From RPRB01 sp035519675 (GTDB taxonomy: Bacteria > Myxococcota > Myxococcia > Myxococcales > Myxococcaceae), in NCBI GenBank assembly GCA_035519675.1, contig DATIWB010000001.1, positions 62,001-126,000 of the forward strand: DNA of 64,000 bases, written 5' to 3'. The notes below the pieces were generated by a model, which made no database searches, had not been told where the DNA came from, and saw only the letters and a program-made list of their open reading frames with translations. Positions 42,922 through 51,368 of the stretch are shown here, in pieces (within the stretch, counting starts at the first letter, position 1; the number at the start of each line of letters is the position of its first letter). Made by a program: the position numbers and the translations under genes.

Positions 42922-43341
42922 ATGATCCGATCCATCGCGCGAGCGTCCCCCCTCGTCGTCCTGGTGATCGCTTCCGCGGTCGCCGCGGGGGAGCCGAGCG
43001 ACGCGGCCGGGGTGCAGGCAGCGGAGGCCTGGCTGAAGCTCGTCGACGCCGGCCAGTACGGCGCCTCCTGGGACGAGGCGGCGCCGATGTTCCGCGAGCG
43101 GGTCAGCCGGGCCGAGTGGGAGAAGATGGCGGCGGCGGCGCGCCGGCCGCTCGGCAAGGTGCTGTCGAGGAAGCTGTCGGCGAAGCAGGTGGCCCACACG
43201 CTGCCCGGTGCGCCCGACGGGACCTACGTGGTCCTGGTCTACGAGACCCGGTTCGAGCACAAGGAGAAAGGGTCGGAGAACGTCACGGTGATGCTCGATC
43301 CGCAGGGCCGATTCCGTGCCGCCGGCTACTTCATCCGCTGA
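42922..43341 (+). CDS. DUF4019-family secreted protein
   Basis: 139 residues from ATG 42922 with AGGAG upstream. Signal peptide about residues 1-22 (SPLVVLVIASAVAAGE). The mature part matches the DUF4019 pattern: AEAWLKLVDAGQYGASWDEA, APMFRERVSRAEWEKM, LPGAPDGTYVVLVYETRF, RFRAAGYFIR. The domain belongs to the NTF2-like fold class; function unknown, often seen as secreted stress-associated proteins. The sirtuin start codon lies inside its last codons (26-base overlap). Confidence 0.87.
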   Translation: MIRSIARASPLVVLVIASAVAAGEPSDAAGVQAAEAWLKLVDAGQYGASWDEAAPMFRERVSRAEWEKMAAAARRPLGKVLSRKLSAKQVAHTLPGAPDGTYVVLVYETRFEHKEKGSENVTVMLDPQGRFRAAGYFIR

Positions 43342-44065
43342 CCCGCTCGGGCTCGGACCGGACGCGGCGCTCCTGGTGCTGACCGGCGCCGGCGTGTCGG
43401 CCGAGAGCGGGCTGCCCACCTACCGGGGCTCGGGAGGGCTGTGGCGCTCGCACGCCTTCGAGCGGCTCGCCTCGCCCGAGGGCTTCCACGCCGACCCGGC
43501 GCTGGTGTGGCGCTTCTACTCGGAGCGGCGGGAGGTCGCCCTGAAGGCTCGGCCCAACGCGGGGCACCGCGCGCTCGCAGAGGTGGAGCGGCGGATGGGC
43601 GAGCGCTTCCTGCTGGTGACGCAGAACGTGGATGGACTGCACCGGCGCGCGGGCAGCGAGCGACTGCTGGAGATCCACGGCCGGCTGCTCGGCACCCGCT
43701 GCTCCCGGTGCGCCCGGCCGGAGACGCCGGACGAGACGGCCTACCCGGAGGGAACGGTGCCCGGGTGCGAGCGCTGCGGCGGGCCGCTCCGTCCGGCGGT
43801 GGTGTGGTTCGGCGAGGCGCTGGATCCGACGCACCTCGACGCGGTGGACGCGTTCCTCGAGCGCTGGGGCGGACGGCGTCTGGTCTTCCTCGCCGCGGGG
43901 ACGTCGGGGGCGGTGTGGCCGGCGGCCGGATTCGTGGACCTCGCCCGATCCCGGGGTGCGGAGACCTGGCTGGTGAACGCCGAGCCGGCGGACAACGCCG
44001 GCCGGTTCGACCACGTCCGGGAAGGCCCGAGCGGGACGCTGCTTCCATCCCTGCTCGGGGCCTGA
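43316..44065 (+). CDS. cobB: NAD-dependent protein deacylase (sirtuin, CobB/SIRT5-like)
   Basis: Removes acyl groups from lysine with NAD. 249 residues from GTG 43316, which overlaps the DUF4019 gene; later starts would cut the NAD-binding GAGVSAESGLPTYRG. Catalytic His121 in LEIHGRLLGTRCSRC; zinc Cys pairs C129/C132 and C151/C154. The acyl-pocket residues Tyr68 and Arg71 (RFYSERRE) match the Y-x2-R of class III sirtuins that prefer succinyl or malonyl lysine. The C-terminal HVREGPSGTLLPSLL is typical. Cytoplasmic. Confidence 0.93.
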   Translation: MPPATSSADPLGLGPDAALLVLTGAGVSAESGLPTYRGSGGLWRSHAFERLASPEGFHADPALVWRFYSERREVALKARPNAGHRALAEVERRMGERFLLVTQNVDGLHRRAGSERLLEIHGRLLGTRCSRCARPETPDETAYPEGTVPGCERCGGPLRPAVVWFGEALDPTHLDAVDAFLERWGGRRLVFLAAGTSGAVWPAAGFVDLARSRGAETWLVNAEPADNAGRFDHVREGPSGTLLPSLLGA

Positions 44066-44075
44066 ACGAGCGCCG

Positions 44076-44285
44076 TCAGCCGAGCCCGCCGGGCGGGTGC
44101 CCGACGCGCACGCTGTTCGGCCCCACAGCGACGTGCGAACGCGACAGCCAGTGGCAGTGCGCGCAGTAGCTGTAGCTGGTGCCAGGAGTCATCCGCACGG
44201 CCAGCTCCCCACCGCACAGCGGACAGCCGGTCGGAAGGGTGAAGTCGGCGGTCTCTTCCTGACGATCGAAGGTGCCATTCAACAT
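44076..44285 (-). CDS. Small zinc-ribbon protein
   Basis: 69 residues from ATG 44285. Two Cys pairs, GCPLCGGEL and SYCAHCHWLSRS, form a Cys4 zinc ribbon; between them is a Gly/Thr/Ser loop. The C-terminus is a short basic-polar tail. No family name recognised. It converges with the sirtuin gene (10-base gap). A nucleic-acid-binding or structural role is possible. The codon 36 bases upstream is in frame but not supported by a ribosome-binding site. Confidence 0.65.
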   Translation of the reverse strand: MLNGTFDRQEETADFTLPTGCPLCGGELAVRMTPGTSYSYCAHCHWLSRSHVAVGPNSVRVGHPPGGLG

Positions 44286-44406
44286 GAGAGCTGTACGTAA
44301 CGCAGGCGCGGGGGCGCGCAAGCCGACGGAAGGATTCGAGTTCCAGGTGGGGCCGATTCAGGGGTCGGTCGGCGCCGCGCCCTGCGCAGCACCCCGGGCT
44401 CGGGGC

Positions 44407-46362
44407 TCAATCGCGCCGGAACCTCATCGGCGTGAACTCCGCCTGGAACGCCTGCGTCGAGTCGATGATCCCGTTGGACTCGAGCTTCCGGATGAGGTTG
44501 CGCACCTTGTGCTGCCACGCGGGCGTGAGCCGGCCCCGCTCGTACATCCCGTGGTACCTCACCGGATTGGGGATGATGGTCGCCAGGAACGCGGCCTGCT
44601 GCACGCCGAGGTTCCGCGGGTTCACTCCGAAGTAGTGCCGCGAGGCCTCGCCGAGACCGTACAGCCCGGGGCCCCACTCGATGATGTTCAGGTAGATCTC
44701 CATCAGCCGCGCCTTGGGCAGCGAGGCCTCCAGCGCCACCGTGAACAGCGCCTCCCGGACCTTCCGGGCGAAGGTGCGCTCGCGGGAGAGGAAGAGGTTC
44801 TTCGCCAGCTGCTGGGTCAGGGTGGACGCCCCGCGCACCCGGCTGCCCTCGGCGGCGTCGATGATGCTCTCCTTCATCTCGTCGAAGTCGAAGCCGGAGT
44901 GGAACCAGAAGCCGGCGTCCTCGCTGGTGGTCACCGCCCGCGAGACGTACCGGGGCAGGTCCGAGATCGGGACGAAGTTCGGGTTCTGCGGCCCCACCCA
45001 GATCTCCCGGCTGTGCCCGGCCGCGTCCACCGGCCGGTAGATGAAGGGGCCACGGAGGAAGAACGGCGTCGCCTTGGAGGCGGCACGGAGGCCCGTCAGA
45101 TCCAGCTTGACGTCGAGGAGCCACTGCTCGGGATCGCGCACCGGGCCCGACACCCGGACCCGCGCGTCGAGCAGCCCGGGGATCCGCGGCGCCTCGTCTC
45201 CGAGGCTGAACTGTGGAGGCAGGGCGTCGACCGCGTCCTGGTACCGGAGCTGGTCCACCCGCGCCTCGGCACGGAACCGGGGTGCCCGCGTGCCCTCGTA
45301 CACGCCCTCGAGGTTGACCCGCAGCGAGTCGTTCTCGCCGAAGCCGATGTGGCCGTCGCGGAGCCGCACCTCGCGGGCGCCGCGGTCCCAGTCCACCGTT
45401 CCCGCGCCCGACAGGCGCCAGGGCCCGACCGGCTCGGAGGCCAGCCGGCTCCCCTCGAGGAAGAGACCGTCGATCCGGCCGGAGACCTCCAGCTCCCCAC
45501 GCTTGAGGTCCGCTGGAAGCAGCCCGTTGATGCGCGCGGTGACCGAGCCTGCGGTGGCCCGCACTCCCACCCGTTGCCCGAGCAGCTCGATGAGGGGCCG
45601 CAGTGGCATCCCCTCCAGCCCGGCCTCGACCTGAAACGGCTGCTCGCGGGCCCAGCGCACGATCGAGCGTGCCTCGCCGCCGCCGTCGCGCTGGACCGCC
45701 ACCTCCAGCACCCGCCCCGACGCGGCGCCCGAGATCTCCACCTGCGCGTCCCAGGCGCCGAGGTCCAGCGGGTGTCCGTCCTGGCTGGAGACCAGCTCGA
45801 CGCGGAGGTCCTGCACCTCGAGACGCGGCAGACGCGAGCCGACCGAGGCCGGCGCAGGCACGTCCCCGGAAGGAGGAGGAGCCTTCGATTGCAGCCGCCT
45901 GGCGAGGGCGCGGAGGCCCTCGAGCTGGGTCCCCGGGCGCACCACCACCGTGCGCATCTGGACCAGGCCCGGCTCGAGCCGGCCGGCGAGCAGCGCCGTC
46001 CACCGCGGCCGCACCCGTACCCGCTCCATCTCCAGCACCACCGGGGCCCCCGGCTCGGGCGAGATGCGCACCGGCCCGAAGCTGAGACGCAACCCCCAGT
46101 CCACGTCGCTGTGGCTACCCAGCTCCACCCCTCCGAGCCGCGCGGCGAGCGCGGCCTCGACCCGGTCCCGAAGGCGCGAGCGCACCATGGTCGAGTTGAG
46201 GACCGAGTGGAGAATGGTGATCGCGCTGAGCAGCGCGAGCGCCACCACCGCCGCCCGCTGCAGCCAGCGGCGACGGCGCGCACGCCGCCGGGCACGGGGC
46301 GGACGCGGCACGGGTGTGCGCGCCCACGCTGAGCTGGTCGGCGTGGAAGGGGCAGGTCGCAT
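44407..46362 (-). CDS. Membrane AsmA-like domain fused to a GT51 peptidoglycan transglycosylase
   Basis: 651 residues from ATG 46362. Basic N-terminal tail, one membrane segment (about residues 37-55, AAVVALALLSAITILHSVL), then about 370 residues of beta-rich repeats (VELGSHSDVDWGLRLSFGPV, ASGRVLEVAVQRDGG, RINGLLPADLKRGELEV) typical of AsmA-like/DUF-type periplasmic proteins. The C-terminal about 180 residues are a GT51 transglycosylase: TSEDAGFWFHSGFDF (catalytic Glu), RGASTLTQQLAKNLFLSRER, EIYLNIIEWGPGLYGLGEAS. No transpeptidase domain follows, so it is a monofunctional transglycosylase with an unusual large periplasmic front end. Divergent from lemA. Confidence 0.88.
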   Translation of the reverse strand: MRPAPSTPTSSAWARTPVPRPPRARRRARRRRWLQRAAVVALALLSAITILHSVLNSTMVRSRLRDRVEAALAARLGGVELGSHSDVDWGLRLSFGPVRISPEPGAPVVLEMERVRVRPRWTALLAGRLEPGLVQMRTVVVRPGTQLEGLRALARRLQSKAPPPSGDVPAPASVGSRLPRLEVQDLRVELVSSQDGHPLDLGAWDAQVEISGAASGRVLEVAVQRDGGGEARSIVRWAREQPFQVEAGLEGMPLRPLIELLGQRVGVRATAGSVTARINGLLPADLKRGELEVSGRIDGLFLEGSRLASEPVGPWRLSGAGTVDWDRGAREVRLRDGHIGFGENDSLRVNLEGVYEGTRAPRFRAEARVDQLRYQDAVDALPPQFSLGDEAPRIPGLLDARVRVSGPVRDPEQWLLDVKLDLTGLRAASKATPFFLRGPFIYRPVDAAGHSREIWVGPQNPNFVPISDLPRYVSRAVTTSEDAGFWFHSGFDFDEMKESIIDAAEGSRVRGASTLTQQLAKNLFLSRERTFARKVREALFTVALEASLPKARLMEIYLNIIEWGPGLYGLGEASRHYFGVNPRNLGVQQAAFLATIIPNPVRYHGMYERGRLTPAWQHKVRNLIRKLESNGIIDSTQAFQAEFTPMRFRRD

Positions 46363-46391
46363 CGGAAGCGGGTACGAGGTGGAATCCTAAT

Positions 46392-46404
46392 GTCCTGACA
46401 GGAC
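46392..46404. promoter_or_regulatory. Perfect palindrome in the GT51/lemA divergent promoter region
   Basis: GTCCTGACAGGAC is a perfect 6+1+6 palindrome 30 bases upstream of the GT51 gene and 91 bases upstream of lemA. Its symmetry and place suggest an operator for a dimeric regulator serving one or both genes. No matching known motif is recognised. Confidence 0.4.
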
Positions 46405-46494
46405 TTGCGTCTGCCTGCCCTCCCGCTCCGGAGGCACACTCCCGTCCGAAAGTTCGCTTGCGCGTGCGCACATGGTGGGCGTTAGGGTGTCGCC

Positions 46495-47088
46495 ATGACG
46501 ACCCGCGCCCCCATCGCCCTCATGGCCGCCGTGGGACTGTTCGCCCTGGCCGGCTGCAACCAGTACGACCAGCTGATCGCCAAGGACCAGGTCTGCGACG
46601 CCAGGTGGGCGGACTACCAGGCACAGCTGCAGCGCCGGGCCGACCTGGTGCCGAACCTGGTTGCCACGGTGAAGGCCTCGGCCCAGCACGAGGAGAAGAC
46701 GCTCGCCGAGGTGACCGAGGCGCGGGCACGCGCCACCGGCATCACCCTCAGTGCCGAGGACCTTCAGGACCCGGAGAAGGTCGCCGCCTTCCAGAAGGCT
46801 CAGGATCAGCTCAAGGGTGCGCTTTCCCGGCTGCTCGTGGCCAACGAGGCATACCCCGACCTCAAGGCCAACGCGCAGTTCCACGACCTCCAGGTCCAGC
46901 TGGAGGGGACCGAGAACCGCATCCTCCGCTCGCGCGAGCAGTACAATGAGGCCGTGCGGGACTACAACACCGAGCTCGGGAAGATCCGGGGTGCGGTGGT
47001 CAAGCGGGCGACCGGTGGCACGTTCAAGCCGCGGGTGTACTTCCAGGCTTCATCGGACGCGCAGCAGGCGCCCAAGGTGACCTTCTGA
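46495..47088 (+). CDS. lemA: LemA family lipoprotein
   Basis: 197 residues from ATG 46495. Signal peptide with lipobox LAGC (C21). LemA signature: VCDARWADYQAQLQRRADLVPNLVATVKA, and LSRLLVANEAYPDLKANAQF and LEGTENRILRSREQYNEAVR. The protein is almost all-helical. Function is not settled for the family, which often pairs with TPM-domain or HtpX proteins in the envelope. The stop overlaps the TPM gene start (TGATG). Confidence 0.93.
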   Translation: MTTRAPIALMAAVGLFALAGCNQYDQLIAKDQVCDARWADYQAQLQRRADLVPNLVATVKASAQHEEKTLAEVTEARARATGITLSAEDLQDPEKVAAFQKAQDQLKGALSRLLVANEAYPDLKANAQFHDLQVQLEGTENRILRSREQYNEAVRDYNTELGKIRGAVVKRATGGTFKPRVYFQASSDAQQAPKVTF

Positions 47089-47882
47089 TGCGGGCGCGGG
47101 CCTGGGGCCCGCTCGTTGCGACCCTGCTCCTCCTCCTCGCCGGTCCAGCCCGGGCGTTCAACGTCCCGAAGCAGACCGACTACGTCACCGACACCGCCGG
47201 AGTGCTCAGCCCGGCGGAGCTGGCCGACCTGAACAACCGACTCGGCGACTACGAGCGGAGGACCACCAATCAGATCTTCGTCCTGGTGACCCCTTCGCTC
47301 GAGGGCGAGCAGATCGAGGACGTGGGCTACCAGCTCATCCAGACCTGGCATCCCGGCCAGAAGGGCAAGGACAACGGGGTGGTCCTGGTCATCGCCACCG
47401 GTGAGCGGCGCATCCGCATCGAGACCGGCAAGGGCGTCGGCGGCGATCTGACCGATCTCCAGTCCAACGACATCATCCGGCGGCGCATCGCCCCGCTGAT
47501 GCGCGAGGGCCGGGTCCACGACGCCATCGCGGCCGGCATCGACGGCATCGCCGAGGCGCTCTCGGGCACGGCCACCACGCCCCGGCAACCCGGGCAGCGG
47601 CGGCCGGCCGACTGGCAGCAACCGCCCGTCGTGCTGCCACACTGGTTCGACCTCTGCTTCTGGGGCTTCATCCTCTTCGTGGTGGTGATGCTGCTCCTTC
47701 GCGCCAGCCGTCATCCGCGGCGACGGACGTACTGGGGCGGCCCCCCGTGGATCGGTGGAGGCGGCTGGGGCGGCGGAGGCGGCGGCGGCGGAGGCGGCTG
47801 GGACGGAGGGGGAGGCGGCAGCGGCTTCGGCGGAGGCGGCGGGGGCGAGGGCGGAGGCGGCGGCTCCAGCGACAGCTACTGA
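47088..47882 (+). CDS. TPM-domain membrane protein (YgcG-like)
   Basis: 264 residues from ATG 47088, overlapping the lemA stop. Signal peptide about residues 1-23; TPM domain about residues 25-165 (YVTDTAGVLSPAELADLNNR, KDNGVVLVIATGERRIRIE, IRRRIAPLMREGRVHDAI). One membrane segment at about residues 190-207 (WGFILFVVVMLLLRA), then a low-complexity Gly/Ser tail over about 45 residues. TPM domains are proposed acid phosphatase-like folds linked to photosystem or membrane protein repair. lemA-TPM pairs are common. Confidence 0.92.
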   Translation: MRARAWGPLVATLLLLLAGPARAFNVPKQTDYVTDTAGVLSPAELADLNNRLGDYERRTTNQIFVLVTPSLEGEQIEDVGYQLIQTWHPGQKGKDNGVVLVIATGERRIRIETGKGVGGDLTDLQSNDIIRRRIAPLMREGRVHDAIAAGIDGIAEALSGTATTPRQPGQRRPADWQQPPVVLPHWFDLCFWGFILFVVVMLLLRASRHPRRRTYWGGPPWIGGGGWGGGGGGGGGGWDGGGGGSGFGGGGGGEGGGGGSSDSY

Positions 47883-47928
47883 AAAAAAACGAGGCGCCGT
47901 GGGGAGGGGAGAGTGAACCCACGGCGCC
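47882..47928 (-). terminator. Intrinsic terminator for the FHA-activator gene (minus strand)
   Basis: GGCGCCGTGGG (47893-47903) and CCCACGGCGCC (47918-47928) form a perfect 11-bp stem with a 14-base loop. Eight A residues (47882-47889) on the plus strand become a U8 tract after the stem in minus-strand RNA. This fits a factor-independent terminator for the kinase/activator operon. The plus strand has no T-run on the other side, so it is one-directional. It overlaps the TPM stop codon region. Confidence 0.82.
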
Positions 47929-48039
47929 CCGTGGCCCCAGGACCGCAGGCCGCCTCGACCTCGCACGCAGGCCAGTGCAGCCGGCATGCCGGGTCAGGGG
48001 CGGCGATTTGCCTGGGACAACGGCACCAGCAGGCCCGGA

Positions 48040-48103
48040 TGCAACACGTTGCACCCCGGGCAGGTGTTGCACCCCCCGGTGTTGCACCCCCGGTGTTGCA
48101 CCC
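48040..48103. repeat. Array of GTTGCACC repeats capable of forming small hairpins
   Basis: Three direct units begin GGTGTTGCACCC at 48063, 48078 and 48092, separated only by extra C residues (15 and 14-base steps). A related unit, with its own inverted repeat TGCAAC (48040-48045) and GTTGCA (48048-48053), lies before them. On the minus strand each unit reads GGGTGCAACACC and can fold as a GGUG/CACC stem with a CAA loop. The array ends seven bases from the FHA-activator stop codon and precedes its terminator, so it would be in that mRNA's 3' UTR. The gap 47883-48109 contains no convincing gene. Confidence 0.75.
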
Positions 48104-48109
48104 GGGAGG

Positions 48110-49489
48110 TCAGCCGGCGCGGAAGCTCGCCGGGTCCAGATGGAACCGCCGGCACCACCGCTGGATCTGCATCCGCGCCACGCCCATCTGCCGCGCAACC
48201 GCGCTGACGTTCCCGCGATGGGCGCGAAGCAGCTCGATGAGCTCGGTCCGCCGCGTCACGTCCGCCTCGCTCAGCGGGCGCGTCGTTCGACCGGCCATCG
48301 GATCCGGGCGGGCCTCCGGGGCCGTACGCACCGGTTCGGGCAGGTGGATGAGCTCGATGCGTCCGTGCCCGGCCAGCGCCACCGCCAGGGCCAGCGCCTT
48401 CTCCAGCTCGCGGACGTTGTGCGGCCAGCTCCAGCGGAACAGCGCCCGAGCTGCCTCGCGCGAGAAGCGCACGCCGGGGTCGGCCCCGGCCCTGCGCAGC
48501 AAGGTGGGGATGAGCAGGCCCAGGTCCGCCCGTCGGTCCCGCAGCGGCGGCAGCTCCACCTCCAGCCCGGTGAGCCGAGCGAAGAGGTCACCGCGGAAGA
48601 TGCCCTCCTCCACCAGCGCCGACAGGTCCCGGTGGGTGGCCGTGACCACTCGCAGATCCACCCGGACCGGCTGCGCCGCGCCCACCGGCTGCACCTCGTT
48701 CTCCTGGAGCACCCGGAGCAGCTTCACTTGCAGCCCCGCCGGCAGCTCGCCCACCTCGTCGAGCAGGAGCGTGCCCCCGCTCGAGGCACGGATCAGGCCT
48801 GGCCGGTCCTCCACCGCACCGGTGAAGGCGCCTCGCCGCACACCGAACAGCTCGCTCTCGGCCAGCTGCTCCGGGAGCGCGCCGCAGTTCACCGCCACGA
48901 ACGGCCCGGAGCGTCCGGACCAGACGTGGAGCGCGCGGGCGGCGAGCTCCTTCCCGGTGCCGGTCTCGCCCTGCAGCATCACCGGCACCCGGGTGGGGGC
49001 GACCCGCGCCAGCGCCGACCAGGCAGCGAGCAGGTCCGGGTGGAAGCTCTGACAGCCCAGCTCCGCGGCTCCGGGCGGGAGCGACGGAGGGGGCTCGTCG
49101 GCCGCGGCGTGCTCCTCGAACACCAGGAAGGTCTGCCCGCACTCGATGGCGTCCCCGGGGTTGAGGACTGCCCGGCGCTGCTGCGTTCCCTGGACGCGCA
49201 GGCCATTCTTGCTCCCCGCATCCTCGACGACCCACCGCCCGAGCACCCGCCGCAGCCGGGCGTGGAGCGCCGACATCCGATCGTCCGCGAAGCTGAGGCG
49301 GACCACGCCCGGAGGCGCCTCGGGTGGCGTCCGGCCCAGCCACACCTCGGAGGCACCGGTCAGATCGGCTGCGCGCGGCGCCTCGAACGGCCGGTCACAG
49401 CAGAGCGCCAGCACGAGCTGGCTGGTCCGCGCAGGGCGGGACGACGGCCGGCCATCGGTCTCGGACCTGGTTGCGTTGGAGCGGGACAC
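48110..49489 (-). CDS. Sigma-54 activator with N-terminal FHA domain
   Basis: 459 residues from GTG 49489, starting one base after the kinase stop. Residues about 45-130 are an FHA domain (LGR at 51-53, SALHARL, DAGSKNGLRV at 90-99), which binds phosphothreonine. AAA+ domain: Walker A QGETGTGKELAARAL (about 174-181), the sigma-54 contact GAFTGA (220-225), Walker B GTLLLDEVGELP and FRGDLFARLTGLEVELPPLR. Fis-type helix-turn-helix at the C-terminus (HRGNVSAVARQMGVARMQI). This type is expanded in myxobacteria, where FHA activators follow Ser/Thr kinases. Likely activated by the kinase encoded immediately upstream; target promoters unknown. Confidence 0.93.
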   Translation of the reverse strand: MSRSNATRSETDGRPSSRPARTSQLVLALCCDRPFEAPRAADLTGASEVWLGRTPPEAPPGVVRLSFADDRMSALHARLRRVLGRWVVEDAGSKNGLRVQGTQQRRAVLNPGDAIECGQTFLVFEEHAAADEPPPSLPPGAAELGCQSFHPDLLAAWSALARVAPTRVPVMLQGETGTGKELAARALHVWSGRSGPFVAVNCGALPEQLAESELFGVRRGAFTGAVEDRPGLIRASSGGTLLLDEVGELPAGLQVKLLRVLQENEVQPVGAAQPVRVDLRVVTATHRDLSALVEEGIFRGDLFARLTGLEVELPPLRDRRADLGLLIPTLLRRAGADPGVRFSREAARALFRWSWPHNVRELEKALALAVALAGHGRIELIHLPEPVRTAPEARPDPMAGRTTRPLSEADVTRRTELIELLRAHRGNVSAVARQMGVARMQIQRWCRRFHLDPASFRAG

Positions 49490-49490
49490 G

Positions 49491-51368
49491 TCAGAAGCCG
49501 ATGTCGCTGAGCCCCATGTTTTCCATCGGCGCCATCCTCAGCTCGTCCCGCCGCGTGTCGAGGAGGTTGCCACGGGGCTTGTTGATCGGCCCCTCGCGCA
49601 CCGAGATCCAGTCGTTCACCGCCTCCCGGAGCTCGACGACGGTCGAGTCCTGATCGACCACCGCGTCGAGCGCAGCCTTGCTCTGGCGCGCCAGGGACAG
49701 CGCACGGGTCTGCGCCTCGGTGGCGTCGCTGGAGTTCCAGATCGCCTGGGCGAGCGCGAACCGGGTCTGCGCGATCTCCGGCGGGCTCCGGTTGTTGCGG
49801 ATCTGCTGATCCAGCCGCCGCTCGATCGTGGCGATGGCCTGTCCCGAGGGATCCACGTAGTCCAGCCCCGAGCCACCCGAAGGAGCGATCGACGCGACCT
49901 GCAGCGGAGAGGACGCCGAAGCGACGGCGCCCGCGGACGGGACCCTCGCCCCGGCCCCGGGAGCCGGCGAGAGGGCCAGGAGCGGCGCCTGGGTGCCACC
50001 TTCCCGCGGCTCGGTGAGCGCCCGGTACAGCGCCTGGACCAGGCCGCGCAGCTCGGCGAGCCGGTCGAGCTCGAGCCCAGGTGCGTGCGCCGGCGCAGCG
50101 GCCACACCGGACTCGGGGGGCCGGCGGCCGATGGTGAGCACCTCCGGACCGCGTGGCGGCGTCGTGGAAGGGGTCACGACGGGGGCGACCGACGCTCCGG
50201 TCCGCCCTGTCCAGGCCTCGCGGCTCGGCACCCCGGCCGGCCCGGACTGCGGGGCCGCGGTGCTCACCAGCCCCACCCGGTCGGCGGGATCCAGCCCATC
50301 GGCCTGGAACTCGTACGCCGGCGGAAGCCAGATGGCCGCCTCCGCGGTGGCAACTGGCGCTGCGCCTGCCCGGATCATCGCCAGGAGCAGGACCCCCATC
50401 GAGGCGGCCACGGCGCCGACTCCACCCAGCGTGCCCCTGGCCTGCACTCCCGGCGAGGCGAGGGCGTCGATGAGGGAGGCGAGCGAGGCCGGACGCTGCC
50501 CGCGCTCCGGGCTCAAGGACGCGGTGAGGGCCCGCCGGAGCCGCGGCGCAATGGCCGCCGACCGCGGCACCTCCGCCCCCGGCCCGCGGGCCAGCCGCTC
50601 CTCGAGCGCCTCGCGCGAGGCTCCGCGGCTTCCGTACGGGCGGTGCCCCACCAGCGCCTCGTGGAGCGCCACCGCGAGGCTGAACTGGTCGGCCCGGGCG
50701 TCCAGGGGCTCGCCCCGGTGCTGCTCCAGCGGCATGTACCCGGGCGTGCCTGGCTGGAGCGTCTCGCGTGCGGCCTCGGCCCCGGCGCTCCCGGCGGTGA
50801 TGGCCAGACCGAGGTCCGCCACCCGGAGTCGCCCGTCGCGGCCCACCAGGAGGTTCTCCGGCTTGACGTCCCGGTGCACCAGGCCGGCATCGTGGATGGC
50901 CTGCAGCCCGCGCGCGGCCTGGAGGAACATCCCGCGGATCTCCGACGGACTTCGGGGCGCGCGATCGAGCCAGCTGCGGAGGGTCTCGCCCTCCACGTGC
51001 TCCAGCGCGACGTAGACCTCCTCCTCCCAGGTGCCGACGTCGTGCACTGCCAGCACGTTGGGATGGGACACGCGGGCCAGCGCCTGGGCCTCGGAGACGA
51101 GCCGCTCGCGCCGGGAGTCGGTGTCCTTCCCCGAGGGGCGAAGGAGCTTCAGCGAGACGCGCCGGTCCAGCGCGAAGTCGTGCGCCCGGTAGACGACGCC
51201 CATGCCCCCGCTTCCCAGACAGTCCAGGACGACGTAGCGACCGAGGGTGGCCCCGCGTGGGAGGCGCGGGACCGGACCACCTACCCCGTCGTCAGGCGTG
51301 GCGCTCGCCGTGCGTCCGTCGACGGACGCCTGGCGATACACCTCTCCTGGCGGGGCCTCTCGAGCCAT
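49491..51368 (-). CDS. Transmembrane Ser/Thr protein kinase (Pkn-like)
   Basis: 625 residues from ATG 51368. Kinase domain about residues 43-300: GSGGMGVVY (52-60), Lys74, HRDVKPEN (165-172, Asp167), DLG at 185-187 in place of DFG, and GTPGYMPLEQ. One membrane segment near 314-333 (LGGVGAVAASMGVLLLA), then about 290 residues outside, Pro/Ala-rich followed by a helical segment (IATIERRLDQQIRNN, RALSLARQSKAALDAV). It precedes the FHA activator by one base; phosphorylating that FHA protein is a direct prediction. The external part could sense an unknown signal. Divergent from the SpmAB gene (170 bases, no clear promoter). Confidence 0.94.
   Translation of the reverse strand: MAREAPPGEVYRQASVDGRTASATPDDGVGGPVPRLPRGATLGRYVVLDCLGSGGMGVVYRAHDFALDRRVSLKLLRPSGKDTDSRRERLVSEAQALARVSHPNVLAVHDVGTWEEEVYVALEHVEGETLRSWLDRAPRSPSEIRGMFLQAARGLQAIHDAGLVHRDVKPENLLVGRDGRLRVADLGLAITAGSAGAEAARETLQPGTPGYMPLEQHRGEPLDARADQFSLAVALHEALVGHRPYGSRGASREALEERLARGPGAEVPRSAAIAPRLRRALTASLSPERGQRPASLASLIDALASPGVQARGTLGGVGAVAASMGVLLLAMIRAGAAPVATAEAAIWLPPAYEFQADGLDPADRVGLVSTAAPQSGPAGVPSREAWTGRTGASVAPVVTPSTTPPRGPEVLTIGRRPPESGVAAAPAHAPGLELDRLAELRGLVQALYRALTEPREGGTQAPLLALSPAPGAGARVPSAGAVASASSPLQVASIAPSGGSGLDYVDPSGQAIATIERRLDQQIRNNRSPPEIAQTRFALAQAIWNSSDATEAQTRALSLARQSKAALDAVVDQDSTVVELREAVNDWISVREGPINKPRGNLLDTRRDELRMAPMENMGLSDIGF

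Noticed and set aside
47740..47880. Dense GGC/GGA repeat at the end of the TPM gene
   Set aside because: It encodes the usual Gly/Ser tail of these proteins and is not an independent element.
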